The notes beneath the pieces are model-generated. The model had not been told where the DNA came from, made no database searches, and saw only the letters and a list, made by a program, of their open reading frames with translations. 64,000 nucleotides of DNA from the NCBI GenBank assembly GCA_945862245.1, contig CAMAXN010000003.1, positions 1 to 64,000 on the forward strand, in the 5' to 3' direction. Origin of the DNA: Prosthecobacter debontii. Its GTDB lineage: Bacteria; Verrucomicrobiota; Verrucomicrobiia; Verrucomicrobiales; Akkermansiaceae. Positions 17,595 through 26,111 of this stretch are shown here, piece after piece; position 1 is the stretch's first letter, and every line of letters begins with the position of its first letter. The position numbers and the translations under genes were made by a program.

Positions 17595-19269
17595 CGAAGT
17601 CACCCATAGTGGCGTGTACGACCTCCGCGCCGGAGGTTAGACCGGCCAGCACTTTGCGAATGCCGTCTTCGCGAAGAGTGCGCATGCCGAGTTCGCGGGC
17701 GCGGCGGCGGAGTTGGCTGGTGGTCAGACCGCCATTGATCATGCCGCGCACTTCGTCGTCGATGTTAAAAAGCTCAAAGATACCCATCCGTCCGCGGAAT
17801 CCGTTGCCGCGGCATTTTGAGCAACCGACCGGCCCGAAGATGGAAGCCTTTGCCAAGCGTGTCGCATCCAGGTTCAGAGCGCGCATTTCTTTTTCTGTGA
17901 GGCCGGCGGGAGCTTTGCAGGCTGGGCAGAGCTTGCGGACGAGGCGCTGGGCGAGGATGGAACGGACAGCAGAGGCGATTAGGAAGGGTTTCACTCCGAT
18001 GTCGGCGAGACGGGCGATGGCGGAGGGGGCATCATTCGTGTGGAGGGTGGAGAAAACGAGGTGTCCTGTGAGTGAGGCGTTGATGGCGATGTTGGCGGTT
18101 TCCGCATCACGGATCTCCCCGATCATGATGATGTTGGGAGCTTGGCGAAGCATGGCGCGAAGTGCGGCGGCGAAAGTCATGCCGATCTCTGCTTTGACCA
18201 TGACCTGATTGATGCCCGGGAGTTCATATTCAATGGGATCCTCTACTGTGATGATTTTTTTGTCCGGCTTGTTGATGACGTTCAAGCAGGCGTAAAGAGT
18301 GGTGGTTTTACCTGATCCTGTCGGACCTGTAACAAGAATGATGCCATCCGGCAGTTTCAGCAGGGTTTCGAACTCGGATTGGTCATCGGAAAAGAAACCG
18401 AGTTCGGGTAGGCCGAGCAAGAGCGCCGTCTTGTCTAGGATCCGCATGACGACGGACTCGCCGTGATTAGAAGGGACGGAAGAGACGCGGAGATCGACTT
18501 CTTTGTCGCCCATCTTGAGTTGGATGCGGCCATCCTGAGGGAGGCGTTTTTCGGCAATTGACATGCTGCCGCTCATGACTTTAAGGCGAGCGATGACGGC
18601 AGGGAGGAGTTTCTTAGGGTAGGTGTCGACATGGACAAGCTTGCCGTCGAGTCGGTATCGGATTCGGACAGATGTTTCTAACGGCTCGATGTGGATATCC
18701 GAGGCTCTCAGGCGAAACGCTTCCGTGAGTGTTTGTTGGACAAGGCGTATGATAGGCGCATCGTTCGTTTCCAAACCCGCTGCAGAGTCGCCGGTTGAGA
18801 TTAAGAATTCATCCTGCTTCTGATTCGCATGTTCATCAGAGATATTATACAACTGCATCAGATGGTTGCTAATGTCGGTATTGGTGGCGCACGCGATATT
18901 AAGCTCCCGACCGATGATGTGGGGCAGGCTGTCGAGTGTATCGAAGTCGAGGGGGTCAGCTACAGCGACGGTAAGATAGAGTCCGTCATCGGTCAGAGGG
19001 ATGATGCGGTAACGGTGTGCGATGTCCTTGGAGACGGTAATAATGACAGCGGGAACGAAGTGGAAGCTGGCAAGGTCAACAAAGGGAACGCCTGCATTGG
19101 ATGCGAGGGTTTCGGCGACCTGCGTTTCGGAAACTTCCGAACTGTTGATGAGGTGTTGAACGATTGTCACTCTCCCGGGTAGCGAGGCGCGTGCGTGAGT
19201 AAGTTTTTCGGCTTCAATGATGCCTCCTTCCACGAGCAATTCGGCGAGATAATCTTCGTTGGTAAACAC
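17590..19269 (-). CDS. GspE/PilB-type assembly ATPase (copy 2)
   Basis: Second ATPase of the cassette, 559 residues from GTG at 19269 (MFTNEDYLAELLVEGG). It has an MshEN-like N-domain, N2 (RASDIHIEPLETSVRIRYRL), Walker A GPTGSGKTTTLYACL, Walker B NIIMIGEIRDAETA, His box TGHLVFSTLHTNDAP and the four-Cys site CPAC/CSKC. Longer upstream starts add about 33 residues that do not resemble the family, so GTG is chosen by analogy with the 556-residue paralogue. No PilT-like retraction ATPase is present in the window. An AT-rich inverted repeat separates it from copy 1. Confidence 0.9.
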   Translation of the reverse strand: MFTNEDYLAELLVEGGIIEAEKLTHARASLPGRVTIVQHLINSSEVSETQVAETLASNAGVPFVDLASFHFVPAVIITVSKDIAHRYRIIPLTDDGLYLTVAVADPLDFDTLDSLPHIIGRELNIACATNTDISNHLMQLYNISDEHANQKQDEFLISTGDSAAGLETNDAPIIRLVQQTLTEAFRLRASDIHIEPLETSVRIRYRLDGKLVHVDTYPKKLLPAVIARLKVMSGSMSIAEKRLPQDGRIQLKMGDKEVDLRVSSVPSNHGESVVMRILDKTALLLGLPELGFFSDDQSEFETLLKLPDGIILVTGPTGSGKTTTLYACLNVINKPDKKIITVEDPIEYELPGINQVMVKAEIGMTFAAALRAMLRQAPNIIMIGEIRDAETANIAINASLTGHLVFSTLHTNDAPSAIARLADIGVKPFLIASAVRSILAQRLVRKLCPACKAPAGLTEKEMRALNLDATRLAKASIFGPVGCSKCRGNGFRGRMGIFELFNIDDEVRGMINGGLTTSQLRRRARELGMRTLREDGIRKVLAGLTSGAEVVHATMGDFD

Positions 19270-19413
19270 AGGGATGCAATACAGGTTATGGGATTGAGGG
19301 TTGGGAGGAAAAACTACCAAACTATTGAAGCGGACGCACAAGATGGCGAACTTAGGCAGGAGTGTCAACCTGCCACATTAGAAAATGTCTGCAAGTCTTG
19401 CGAAATGCTTAGG

Positions 19414-20358
19414 TCAGCGCAGAGGTTTCTGGATTAGCAATCGGAAATGTTCGGCCGCTTCCAGGAATTGTGCTTCGGAAGGATTGGCGAAGCTGCGAAT
19501 GAATTCCGCGAAAGAAGAGATTGGGGAGGATGTCAGCCATGGGTAAGCCCATGTCGCTAGGTCGGTGAAGTTCACATCGGCTGTGATATCCTGAAGCCCG
19601 GGATTCTCAAAAACGGCGGAGCCGTGAAGGGTTTGATGTAAGAGGTAAGCACGCAACGTGCCGCGGGAGCGCCGCTGGTAGAGGTGCCGCACATCATCCC
19701 CGTAGTCGATGGTGAGCATCTCGCCGCGCTTCCAGTTTGGCAGCCATAATTTCAGCCAGAGCCGGTAAGCGTCGTGGACTTCCACGGATTGGCCTTGCTT
19801 GAAATCGATGGCAAAAACCGACGAGGGTGGTAATTCCGCTGGAGGTAGCAGGACTTCTTTCATCGATCCGTCGAGCGCGACTTCTTGCCATGCTAAGGAG
19901 GTTTTCCTAAAAACACGTGCGGGAAATGCGTCCACAAGTTCATTCGAAAAAATGACGGCTTCACCTGAGCAGCTTTCCAGCGCGTCGATAATCGATATGT
20001 GATGAGAGACCCTATCACCAAAAAAAGCTTTTTGCTGCTCCGCGAGCGTTGGCGCAGACTCTACAAGATGAAAACAGCAGCGGCGGCGGGTTGAAAAAGG
20101 CAGGTAGCGAATGACTTGTGCGGTGAGTTTGCCAAGTCCCGGGCCGATCTCGATCACATGGCGCGTTTTCGTTTCACGGAGGGCGCGCGAGATCCATGCA
20201 GCGATGGCTTTGGCTGGGGCTTCCGAAAGATGCGGTGCAGTGGTGAAATCCCCGCGCGCTCCGATGCTGCGAATACGGCGGGCGTAGTAGCCACGCACGG
20301 GATCATGAAGCGCCCGCGCCATGAATTGCTCAACGGTTTCAATACAACCTGATTCCAT
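19414..20358 (-). CDS. SAM-dependent methyltransferase, MidA/NDUFAF7-like family
   Basis: A 314-residue class I methyltransferase of the COG1565 (MidA/NDUFAF7) group. The mitochondrial homologue methylates a complex I arginine; bacterial targets are mostly unknown. Evidence: N-terminal TVEQFMARALHDPVRGYYAR, GDFTTAPHLSEA, SAM motif I VIEIGPGLGKLTAQ, the conserved SNELVDAFPARVF and the later block GEMLTIDYGDD followed by RGTLRAYLLHQ. The ATG at 20358 (MESGCIETVEQFM) matches the family start; upstream extension adds a non-homologous tail. It is 62 bp downstream of rpsP on the same strand. Confidence 0.85.
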   Translation of the reverse strand: MESGCIETVEQFMARALHDPVRGYYARRIRSIGARGDFTTAPHLSEAPAKAIAAWISRALRETKTRHVIEIGPGLGKLTAQVIRYLPFSTRRRCCFHLVESAPTLAEQQKAFFGDRVSHHISIIDALESCSGEAVIFSNELVDAFPARVFRKTSLAWQEVALDGSMKEVLLPPAELPPSSVFAIDFKQGQSVEVHDAYRLWLKLWLPNWKRGEMLTIDYGDDVRHLYQRRSRGTLRAYLLHQTLHGSAVFENPGLQDITADVNFTDLATWAYPWLTSSPISSFAEFIRSFANPSEAQFLEAAEHFRLLIQKPLR

Positions 20359-20420
20359 AATGAAAAACAACCGCGGCCTTGCAGGGCGCGCGGTTGTAGG
20401 GAAATCCGTTTGGCAGGTAA

Positions 20421-20672
20421 TTACTTCGCTGAAGCTGTGCGAGCTTTGCGGATGAAGCTGTTGACTGTTTCGGAAGGTTTTGCACCGATGGAGAGCCATT
20501 TGTCGGCTTTCTCGAGGTCGATCTCATAGTTAGTACCTTCAAGCAATGGATCATAAGTGCCTATCTGCTCGATGTAACGTCCATCTCGGCGCTTACGGCT
20601 GTCCACGGCGACGATCTTGTAGTAGGGGCGGTCCTTGGTGCCCTTGCGGTTGAGGCGGAGAGAAACTGACAT
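20421..20672 (-). CDS. rpsP: 30S ribosomal protein S16
   Basis: An 83-residue small-subunit ribosomal protein starting [20 protein letters not shown] and containing [20 protein letters not shown] and DPLLEG, all hallmark S16 sequence. The length is typical. Unlike in many bacteria, it is not followed by rimM/trmD; the next gene on the strand is the MidA-like methyltransferase. Confidence 0.97.
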   Translation of the reverse strand: MSVSLRLNRKGTKDRPYYKIVAVDSRKRRDGRYIEQIGTYDPLLEGTNYEIDLEKADKWLSIGAKPSETVNSFIRKARTASAK

Positions 20673-20801
20673 AGTATAGCTTGTTGTGGTCTTGCCCGTA
20701 AACGGACGGGGTGGGAGATTGCTTCAAATCAACGGTGGCGACAAGTAAAAATTTTAGCGAGTTTTGAGCAGGGTTTATGCACTAAGTAAGAGAAGATTTC
20801 T

Positions 20802-20874
20802 AACCACAGATGCATCCCAAAGTGTATGTAAACGAGGATCTTCTTCGGCATCACATCCGCGTCCATCCGTGGTT
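20802..20874. repeat. Long inverted repeat (AACCACAGATG...CATCCGTGGTT)
   Basis: The arms AACCACAGATG (20802-20812) and CATCCGTGGTT (20864-20874) match at 10 of 11 positions in inverted orientation, with a 51-nt loop containing a further GCGTCCATCC run. It lies in the non-coding gap upstream of rpsP and beside a decayed nuclease gene. A degenerate sequence resembling its right arm (GCGTCCAACTGCAGTT) is near 38363-38378. Confidence 0.5.
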
Positions 20875-20978
20875 CTCTTTTTTTATTTCGGCAACTTTTC
20901 TTTCTAAAATACAGGAATCTTGGTGGTCAGAGGAGCTGGTTTACGTTCGCTGCGGGGTGGGGGTGAGTTTCGCGGCGG

Positions 20979-21306
20979 ATGTGGATACCTTTTATCAGAA
21001 TTACGGCGGTGCTGTTTTTGGTGGCGGCGTATGAAAGGAATGAGCGCGTTTCGACTATGGCGAAATCAGAGGATGGAGCAATGAAGGTGAGTAGAATGAC
21101 GTACAATAGCCGTTATGAGAATGACGAGGACAAGGGCTACCCTACATTTCTGGATTAGCGATCCGAACTGGCAGTGGAAGGTGGATCATATATTCATCTC
21201 GAAGGGAGGGGAGGTTCTACGATCGGGAGTTCTCCGGGGAGCGGAGCCGTATCTGTCGAATCATTTTCCGGTAACTGCCATGGTTCGGTTTCCGCGCCGG
21301 AAATGA
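20979..21306 (+). pseudogene. Decayed exported endonuclease/exonuclease/phosphatase-family gene
   Basis: The ATG at 20979 opens a frame with a signal-like start (ITAVLFLVAAYE). It runs into MTYNSRYENDEDKG, which resembles the first beta-strand of EEP proteins (usually MTYNIRYDN). It stops at TAG 21156-21158. A second frame then carries the family C-terminus: WKVDHIFISKGGEVLRSGVL and EPYLSNHFPVTAMVRF, including the D-H-I-F and S-(D)H-P-V motifs, with the usual SDH changed to SNH. The middle 150-200 residues are missing, so this is an internal deletion plus frameshift. The last 113 bp overlap, in antisense, the end of the lipoprotein gene at 21194. Confidence 0.68.
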
Positions 21307-23452
21307 TTTGGAGAAGGGATTGCTTGAATGACTCGGGCCATATCAGTGTCTCGATGTTTTCGGGGTTGTTCCACTTCGGGCTGATGGTGGTCAGCTGGGC
21401 GTGATGGGAGGCGGCCATTTCGGGATCGCCGATTTTGGCGTGGGCGATGGCGAAGAGAGCAGTGGTGGTTTCGATTTCTGCGGGGGGCAGTCCGAGTTTC
21501 GCTGCATGCTCGAGGTAGCGGAGCGCGTCCTCACAGTGATCTGTTAGAAGGGCGATCCATGCGGAGCGAATCGCAGTAGAGGGGAAATTGGGAAAACGGA
21601 AAAGGCCTGTATTAAGTATCTCGATGGCTTGGCGGGCATCGCCTGTTTCGAAGGCACTGTGTGCGGCTTCCGTATAGTCGGTAGGGAGGTGGGCTTGCTC
21701 AGGTTGGTGGGTGATTAGGTCGATCCATGTAGTGTGTGCGGACTGCGAATCGTTGAGGGTGGTGTGGGCGGTGGCGCGTGCGCGGAGGCAGGCGGCGGGG
21801 TGTGTTCCAAGGGTTTGTGCGTGGTCGGCGAGCTGTATGGCGGTGGCGGCATGCTCGGGCATTTCCGAAAGTCTTTGGGCGACGGAGATAGTTTTTTCCG
21901 CAAGCAGGGGTTTTCCTAATGTTTCGAGAGTGGCTGGTGCGGTGAGGCGGAGGGAGAATGCGGAGATGTCATCTTCGGTAGGTTGCGCGGGAAGGGTGAG
22001 GGCGGTAAGGGTTTCGTGGCGATTGCGGTGGAGGCGATTGAAGAGCGGGGAAAAATCCGGTGACTCATAGCCATGCCAGTCCTCGATGGTGCGGAGGTGT
22101 TCGAGGTTGGCATTGGTGGGAGATTCGCGTTTTGCAAAAGAGCGCAGAGCAGGAGGGAGCTCGGTTGTCTTTTTGAGGGCGTGGTTTACTAACGCGGGGT
22201 TTTGCGATTCGACGGCGAGGTAGAGCGCGGTGGCGAGGGGTATGCCGTGGGTGGCGGAGTCGATAGTGGCGAGTATGGCGTCGCGATCGCCGGTTGCGAA
22301 GACTCTGCGGATTAGATCGGCGTGGGAGCGGGCTCGAGCGGTGAGTTCGGGGAACTGATCTGGGTAAGCATCGGCTAAGCGACGATTGACGGGGGTGTCC
22401 GCCGAGAAGATCTTGAGAGTGGGGGGGATGATTTCGGGGTAATGTGCAGAGAGGATTTTGAGGCGGTTGGGGATCGGGATTTCTGAGAGAGTTTGGGTGG
22501 TTGGATCGAGTTTGTAGCTGGAGAGGGAGTTGATGATATTTTCCGTTATATTGGTTATTTGCTTGGGATTGAGACGGATTGTGCGGGTGACGGTGAGGGT
22601 CTTCGCATCGGTAAGTATGATTGTGGAATCGGTGGGTTCGAGGGTGTTTGGGGTTCTCGCGGTAGTGATTTGCTCGATGTCACCCTGTAAAGGGATTGCG
22701 ATGCCGTTTCCGTCATTTGTGATGATACGCAGGGTGGCGCCTTCGAAGGTGCTTGCTACAGGTGTGGATAGGTGTCGGATTGTTTCCGAGCGGAGGATTT
22801 GCCCTGTAGCTGTATCGCGGATACACCATGTGGTGAGTCCGTTGGGATCAGCGGATGGGGTCGCAACGAAGAGGGAGTTTACGGAAAAGGGTTGGCAGGT
22901 TTCTGCTTCGAGTGTTTCCAGGAATGGATCGAAGGCAGCGATGGGTTTCAGGCTGTCTGCGCGGCATAAGAGGCTGGTGCGGTCGCGGTGGACGAGAAGG
23001 TAGCGGGAGTTGGGCGAGAGGGAGAGGTGGGAGATGCCGCTTGCTTTAGCGGGGAACATGAGGGCTTCGACAAAAGGTTCTGCGGAGAGGTTCCAGCGAA
23101 TCACGGTTGGGTGATCACCGCCGATAGCTACGAAGAGATTCTTTTCCGATGCAGCAAAGCGGAGCACGGGGAAAGGGTGGTGCAGGGCGGTGACGGGGAC
23201 GGCGAAGTCCGTGGAGGAGAGTATTTTTTCTAAAATGGAGCGGGTCTTAGGTGATGGTTGGCTGGAGAGTGAGGAGTTGAGGTAGGGTATCGCTTTGAGC
23301 GGGGTGTCGTTATCTAGGTGGGTTTGCGCGAGAGCGAACTGTGCGGCGGCGAGTGTGGGGTTACTTTCGGGCGCAGAGGAACCTTTTGAAACGGGGGGCT
23401 TTTCCTCGCAGGAGAGGAGTAGAGCAAGGATGATGAAGATCCCGAATTTCAA
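21194..23452 (-). CDS. Large lipoprotein with propeller-like and helical-repeat regions
   Basis: A 752-residue product from a TTG start (MKFGIFIILALLLSCEEKPP) with a clear lipobox (LLSC). Residues about 35-70 look like a TPR pair (AAAQFALAQTHLDNDTPLKA). About 80-300 resemble WD40/propeller blades (VIRWNLSAEPF, LSLSPNSRYLLV). From about 400 on the sequence is alpha-helical repeat-like. Function is unknown. The frame stays open about 160 codons upstream of the TTG, but that part overlaps the U32 gene in another frame and is not protein-like. The last ~37 codons are antisense to the nuclease remnant, so the C-terminus may be a read-through extension. Confidence 0.7.
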   Translation of the reverse strand: MKFGIFIILALLLSCEEKPPVSKGSSAPESNPTLAAAQFALAQTHLDNDTPLKAIPYLNSSLSSQPSPKTRSILEKILSSTDFAVPVTALHHPFPVLRFAASEKNLFVAIGGDHPTVIRWNLSAEPFVEALMFPAKASGISHLSLSPNSRYLLVHRDRTSLLCRADSLKPIAAFDPFLETLEAETCQPFSVNSLFVATPSADPNGLTTWCIRDTATGQILRSETIRHLSTPVASTFEGATLRIITNDGNGIAIPLQGDIEQITTARTPNTLEPTDSTIILTDAKTLTVTRTIRLNPKQITNITENIINSLSSYKLDPTTQTLSEIPIPNRLKILSAHYPEIIPPTLKIFSADTPVNRRLADAYPDQFPELTARARSHADLIRRVFATGDRDAILATIDSATHGIPLATALYLAVESQNPALVNHALKKTTELPPALRSFAKRESPTNANLEHLRTIEDWHGYESPDFSPLFNRLHRNRHETLTALTLPAQPTEDDISAFSLRLTAPATLETLGKPLLAEKTISVAQRLSEMPEHAATAIQLADHAQTLGTHPAACLRARATAHTTLNDSQSAHTTWIDLITHQPEQAHLPTDYTEAAHSAFETGDARQAIEILNTGLFRFPNFPSTAIRSAWIALLTDHCEDALRYLEHAAKLGLPPAEIETTTALFAIAHAKIGDPEMAASHHAQLTTISPKWNNPENIETLIWPESFKQSLLQIISGAETEPWQLPENDSTDTAPLPGELPIVEPPLPSR

Positions 23453-23526
23453 AGCAGATGGTTGGTGGTTCAATGCCGCTGAGCCTTGGATTTGTTTATG
23501 GCAAAGCCGACTGAAAGCTTTTTTCT

Positions 23527-26025
23527 TCAGGCGAGGGTGCCTTCGGTGACGCCGAGTTTCTCCGTTGCGTGAATTTCGTTGAGGAGAGTGGTGGGGGAGA
23601 TTTTCATAGAAAGGAGATCCTGATAGGAGCGGATGGTGGAGTGGGATTCGGCTTGATTTTCGTCGAGGAGTTCGATGCGGAAATGACGAAGTCCGGAGGC
23701 GAGGAGATGGGGGAGGAAACGCGCGCCAGTCTGGGCACGACCATTGAAGAGAGTGTTTCGGCAGCCGACATCTGCCTGCAAGCGGTGGAGCTGGCCGACG
23801 CGGTCGCGGAGGTGGATGGTGTGTGTCTCGCAAGGGCGGCCGCAGTCTTTGTAGGTGGTGCCGGAGCTGAGGAAGACGCAAAACACGCAATGCTCCATAT
23901 GGAACATGGGCATGTGCTGGTGGAGAGTGAGTTCCAACCATTCGGGTGGAGTTTCCGCGAGGAGTTCGAGGACCTGAGAGATGTTCAGGTCGTAAGAGAT
24001 GGTGAGGCGGTCGAGGTTGGCTGCTTCGCGGAGGATTTTTGCAGTCAGTGGGTTGGCGACGTTCAGCGAGAAATCGCCAATGCGGATTAGGTCGCTACGG
24101 TCTTTGTAGTAGTTCAGGGCTGCGAGGTTTCGGAGCAGCAGGCCGTGAGGTTCGGCGCGTTCAATGAGTTTCAGGTAGCCGGTTTCGCCGGGCTTTAGGA
24201 TGCGCGGGGTAGCGAGGATGATTGTTGATTGAGGATTGATGATTGAGGATTTAAAGAGGGCAACCGCTTCTTTGTAGCGACGCGGGTCTTCGAAATCGCA
24301 GTAGATTTGGGGAATGTTCGCCTCGAGGGCGGCTTCGAGTTGGGGAAGAGTGCGGGTGAGGACGCTTAGTGAAGGGGGATTGGATACTGGGGGATTGGTT
24401 AATTGAGGGAAGAGGTTGCGGGTGCTTTCGTATGATTGGCGATTGCTGCTTGGGGGTTGTTGACTTTGAATTTGGGACAGGGTGGAGATAAGGTCGCGGC
24501 GGAGTTGGTTGAGGGCGGAGAGGGGGAGGTGGCAGTCCCCTTGGATTTGGTTATTGAGGGAGGCGAGTTCGTAGGGTGTGTCGCCTAGGCGGGAGAGTTG
24601 TTTTTCAAGGGTCTCGGTGGTGAGGGGGTGGGTGGTGGCTTCCGAGAGGGGGATGGTTGTAGAGGCACCCCGAGACGGGTTAGCCACGGCCTGCCCCGGG
24701 ACGGGGCAGCTACATGTGAGTGGCTCGCCGGGTTTGCCGGTTAGTGTGATGTGGAGAGGGGTCTTCTTGATTTTTGGTTTGGCGGTTTGCCAGAATTTTC
24801 GGATCTCGGATTCGAGGGCGGGGTCGGCGGTTTTGTAGAGGGTGACGCCGGGGCGGATGCGGTCGAAATTGATGCCGCTGTAAGTGCGGTGGAAGATGAT
24901 GCGGTCGTTCTCGATTTTCCAGATGGAGGCACCTTGTTCGAGATCGCGGTTCTCGCCGGCGTCGAAGACGATGCCGTCGCCGGCTTTGAGCGGTGGTTTT
25001 TGTTGGGATGGCGGGGTGTCGAGGCGGATCCAGCCGTTCTGTGCTTCGATGATCGTGCCGAGAAACGGGCCGCGTTTTTTTCCGAATTTCCCGTGAGTGA
25101 GGTAGGGGTGGTTGGTGCCTGCGAGCCAGCCGGTGGTGAGGCCGCGGGAGAAGGTCATTTCTAACTGGTATTTCTCTTCTTGCGAGACACCCCGAGACGG
25201 GGTTTCCACGGCCTGCCCCGTGACGGGGCAGCTACATGCATCAAGTGCCTTTCGATAGACGCGGGTGACCGCAGCAACGTATTCGGCGGTTTTGAGGCGG
25301 CCTTCGATCTTGAAGCTTTTCACGCCGGCGCGGACGAGGTCGGGGATTAAATCGACGGCGGCTAGATCCTGCGGAGAGAGGAGGTATCGGTGCTCGCCGA
25401 GGTCTCGGGTTGCGCCATCGACGACGATTTCGTAAGGCATGCGGCAGGCTTGGGCGCATTCGCCACGGTTCGCGGAGCGTTGGCCGAGGCTTTCTGAGGT
25501 AAGGCACTGGCCGGAGTAGGCGACGCACAAGGCACCGTGGACGAAGACTTCGAGGGGGGTGTGGGAACCAGAGAATTTCTCGATCTCGCGAACGGAAAGC
25601 TCGCGGGCGAGAACGGCGCGCTCCATCGGGAAAATTGTTTCTAGGAAGGCGAGGCCTTCAGGTGAGGTGATCGTCATTTGGGTGGAGGCGTGGAGTTCCA
25701 CATCTGGCACGATGGTACGGGCCATTTTCGCGAGGCCGATATCCTGAATGATGAGGGCGTCAACTCCGGCCTCAGCGATGAGCTGGAGCTGTCGTTCGGC
25801 GGCCCCTAGTTCGCTGGTGAAGATCAGGGTGTTCATCGCAACGAATCCCTTCACCCCGTGCTTATGGAGGTAGATCATGAGTTTGGGTAGATCAGCCTCG
25901 GTGAAATTGTCGGCGCGGAGGCGGGCGTTGAATTTTGGTAGGCCGAAGTAGATTGCGTTGGCTCCTGCTGCGACGGCGGCACGGGCGCAATCCCAGTTTC
26001 CGGCGGGTGAGAGGAGTTCGGTCAT
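23527..26025 (-). CDS. Peptidase U32 family protein, RlhA (YdcP)-like
   Basis: Long-form U32 protein of 832 residues from ATG 26025 (MTELLSPAGNWDCARAAVAA). In E. coli the similar RlhA/YdcP is needed for 23S rRNA C2501 hydroxylation; the assignment here is by similarity. Core motifs: IYFGLPKFNARLRADNF, ELHASTQMTI, EVFVHGALCVAYSGQCL and the cysteine cluster RGECAQACRMPY, followed by SFKIEGRLKTAEYVAAV. A late C-rich block (HCVFCVFLSSGTTYKDCGR) matches the U32 C-terminal part. Odd feature: two 17-codon insertions (about residues 262-279 and 436-453) come from a palindromic DNA repeat and encode near-identical peptides. The linker near 590-600 is low complexity. Confidence 0.88.
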   Translation of the reverse strand: MTELLSPAGNWDCARAAVAAGANAIYFGLPKFNARLRADNFTEADLPKLMIYLHKHGVKGFVAMNTLIFTSELGAAERQLQLIAEAGVDALIIQDIGLAKMARTIVPDVELHASTQMTITSPEGLAFLETIFPMERAVLARELSVREIEKFSGSHTPLEVFVHGALCVAYSGQCLTSESLGQRSANRGECAQACRMPYEIVVDGATRDLGEHRYLLSPQDLAAVDLIPDLVRAGVKSFKIEGRLKTAEYVAAVTRVYRKALDACSCPVTGQAVETPSRGVSQEEKYQLEMTFSRGLTTGWLAGTNHPYLTHGKFGKKRGPFLGTIIEAQNGWIRLDTPPSQQKPPLKAGDGIVFDAGENRDLEQGASIWKIENDRIIFHRTYSGINFDRIRPGVTLYKTADPALESEIRKFWQTAKPKIKKTPLHITLTGKPGEPLTCSCPVPGQAVANPSRGASTTIPLSEATTHPLTTETLEKQLSRLGDTPYELASLNNQIQGDCHLPLSALNQLRRDLISTLSQIQSQQPPSSNRQSYESTRNLFPQLTNPPVSNPPSLSVLTRTLPQLEAALEANIPQIYCDFEDPRRYKEAVALFKSSIINPQSTIILATPRILKPGETGYLKLIERAEPHGLLLRNLAALNYYKDRSDLIRIGDFSLNVANPLTAKILREAANLDRLTISYDLNISQVLELLAETPPEWLELTLHQHMPMFHMEHCVFCVFLSSGTTYKDCGRPCETHTIHLRDRVGQLHRLQADVGCRNTLFNGRAQTGARFLPHLLASGLRHFRIELLDENQAESHSTIRSYQDLLSMKISPTTLLNEIHATEKLGVTEGTLA
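24666..24716. repeat. Double-hairpin repeat, copy A, inside the U32 gene
   Basis: A 51-nt unit made of CCCCG-AGA-CGGG, a spacer, and the hairpin CTGCCCCG-GGA-CGGGGCAG ending in CTACATG. It is 47/51 identical to copy B and shares the second hairpin with copy C at 46531-46549. At 51 nt it is a multiple of three, so the host frame is kept. Confidence 0.8.
25188..25238. repeat. Double-hairpin repeat, copy B, inside the U32 gene
   Basis: A 51-nt unit: CCCCG-AGA-CGGGG, spacer TTTCCACGGC, then CTGCCCCG-TGA-CGGGGCAG and CTACATG. Same orientation and same reading frame as copy A, so both encode CSCPV.GQAV..PSRG in the protein. Confidence 0.8.
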
Positions 26026-26111
26026 AGTCGTAATAAAAAAGTAGGCAAACTTAAGAAAGCGCGCAACCATTGTAGTACTATGGTGTTTTTCATTCTTGAG
26101 AGAAAGTTGCC

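Noticed and set aside
20810..21034. 74-codon plus-strand ORF
   Set aside because: Begins inside a long inverted repeat and runs out of frame with the nuclease relic; no protein-like pattern.
23453..23941. N-terminal extension of the 21194 lipoprotein ORF
   Set aside because: Overlaps the U32 gene in another frame and is a Pro/Arg/His-rich shadow; the signal peptide and lipobox place the start at 23452.
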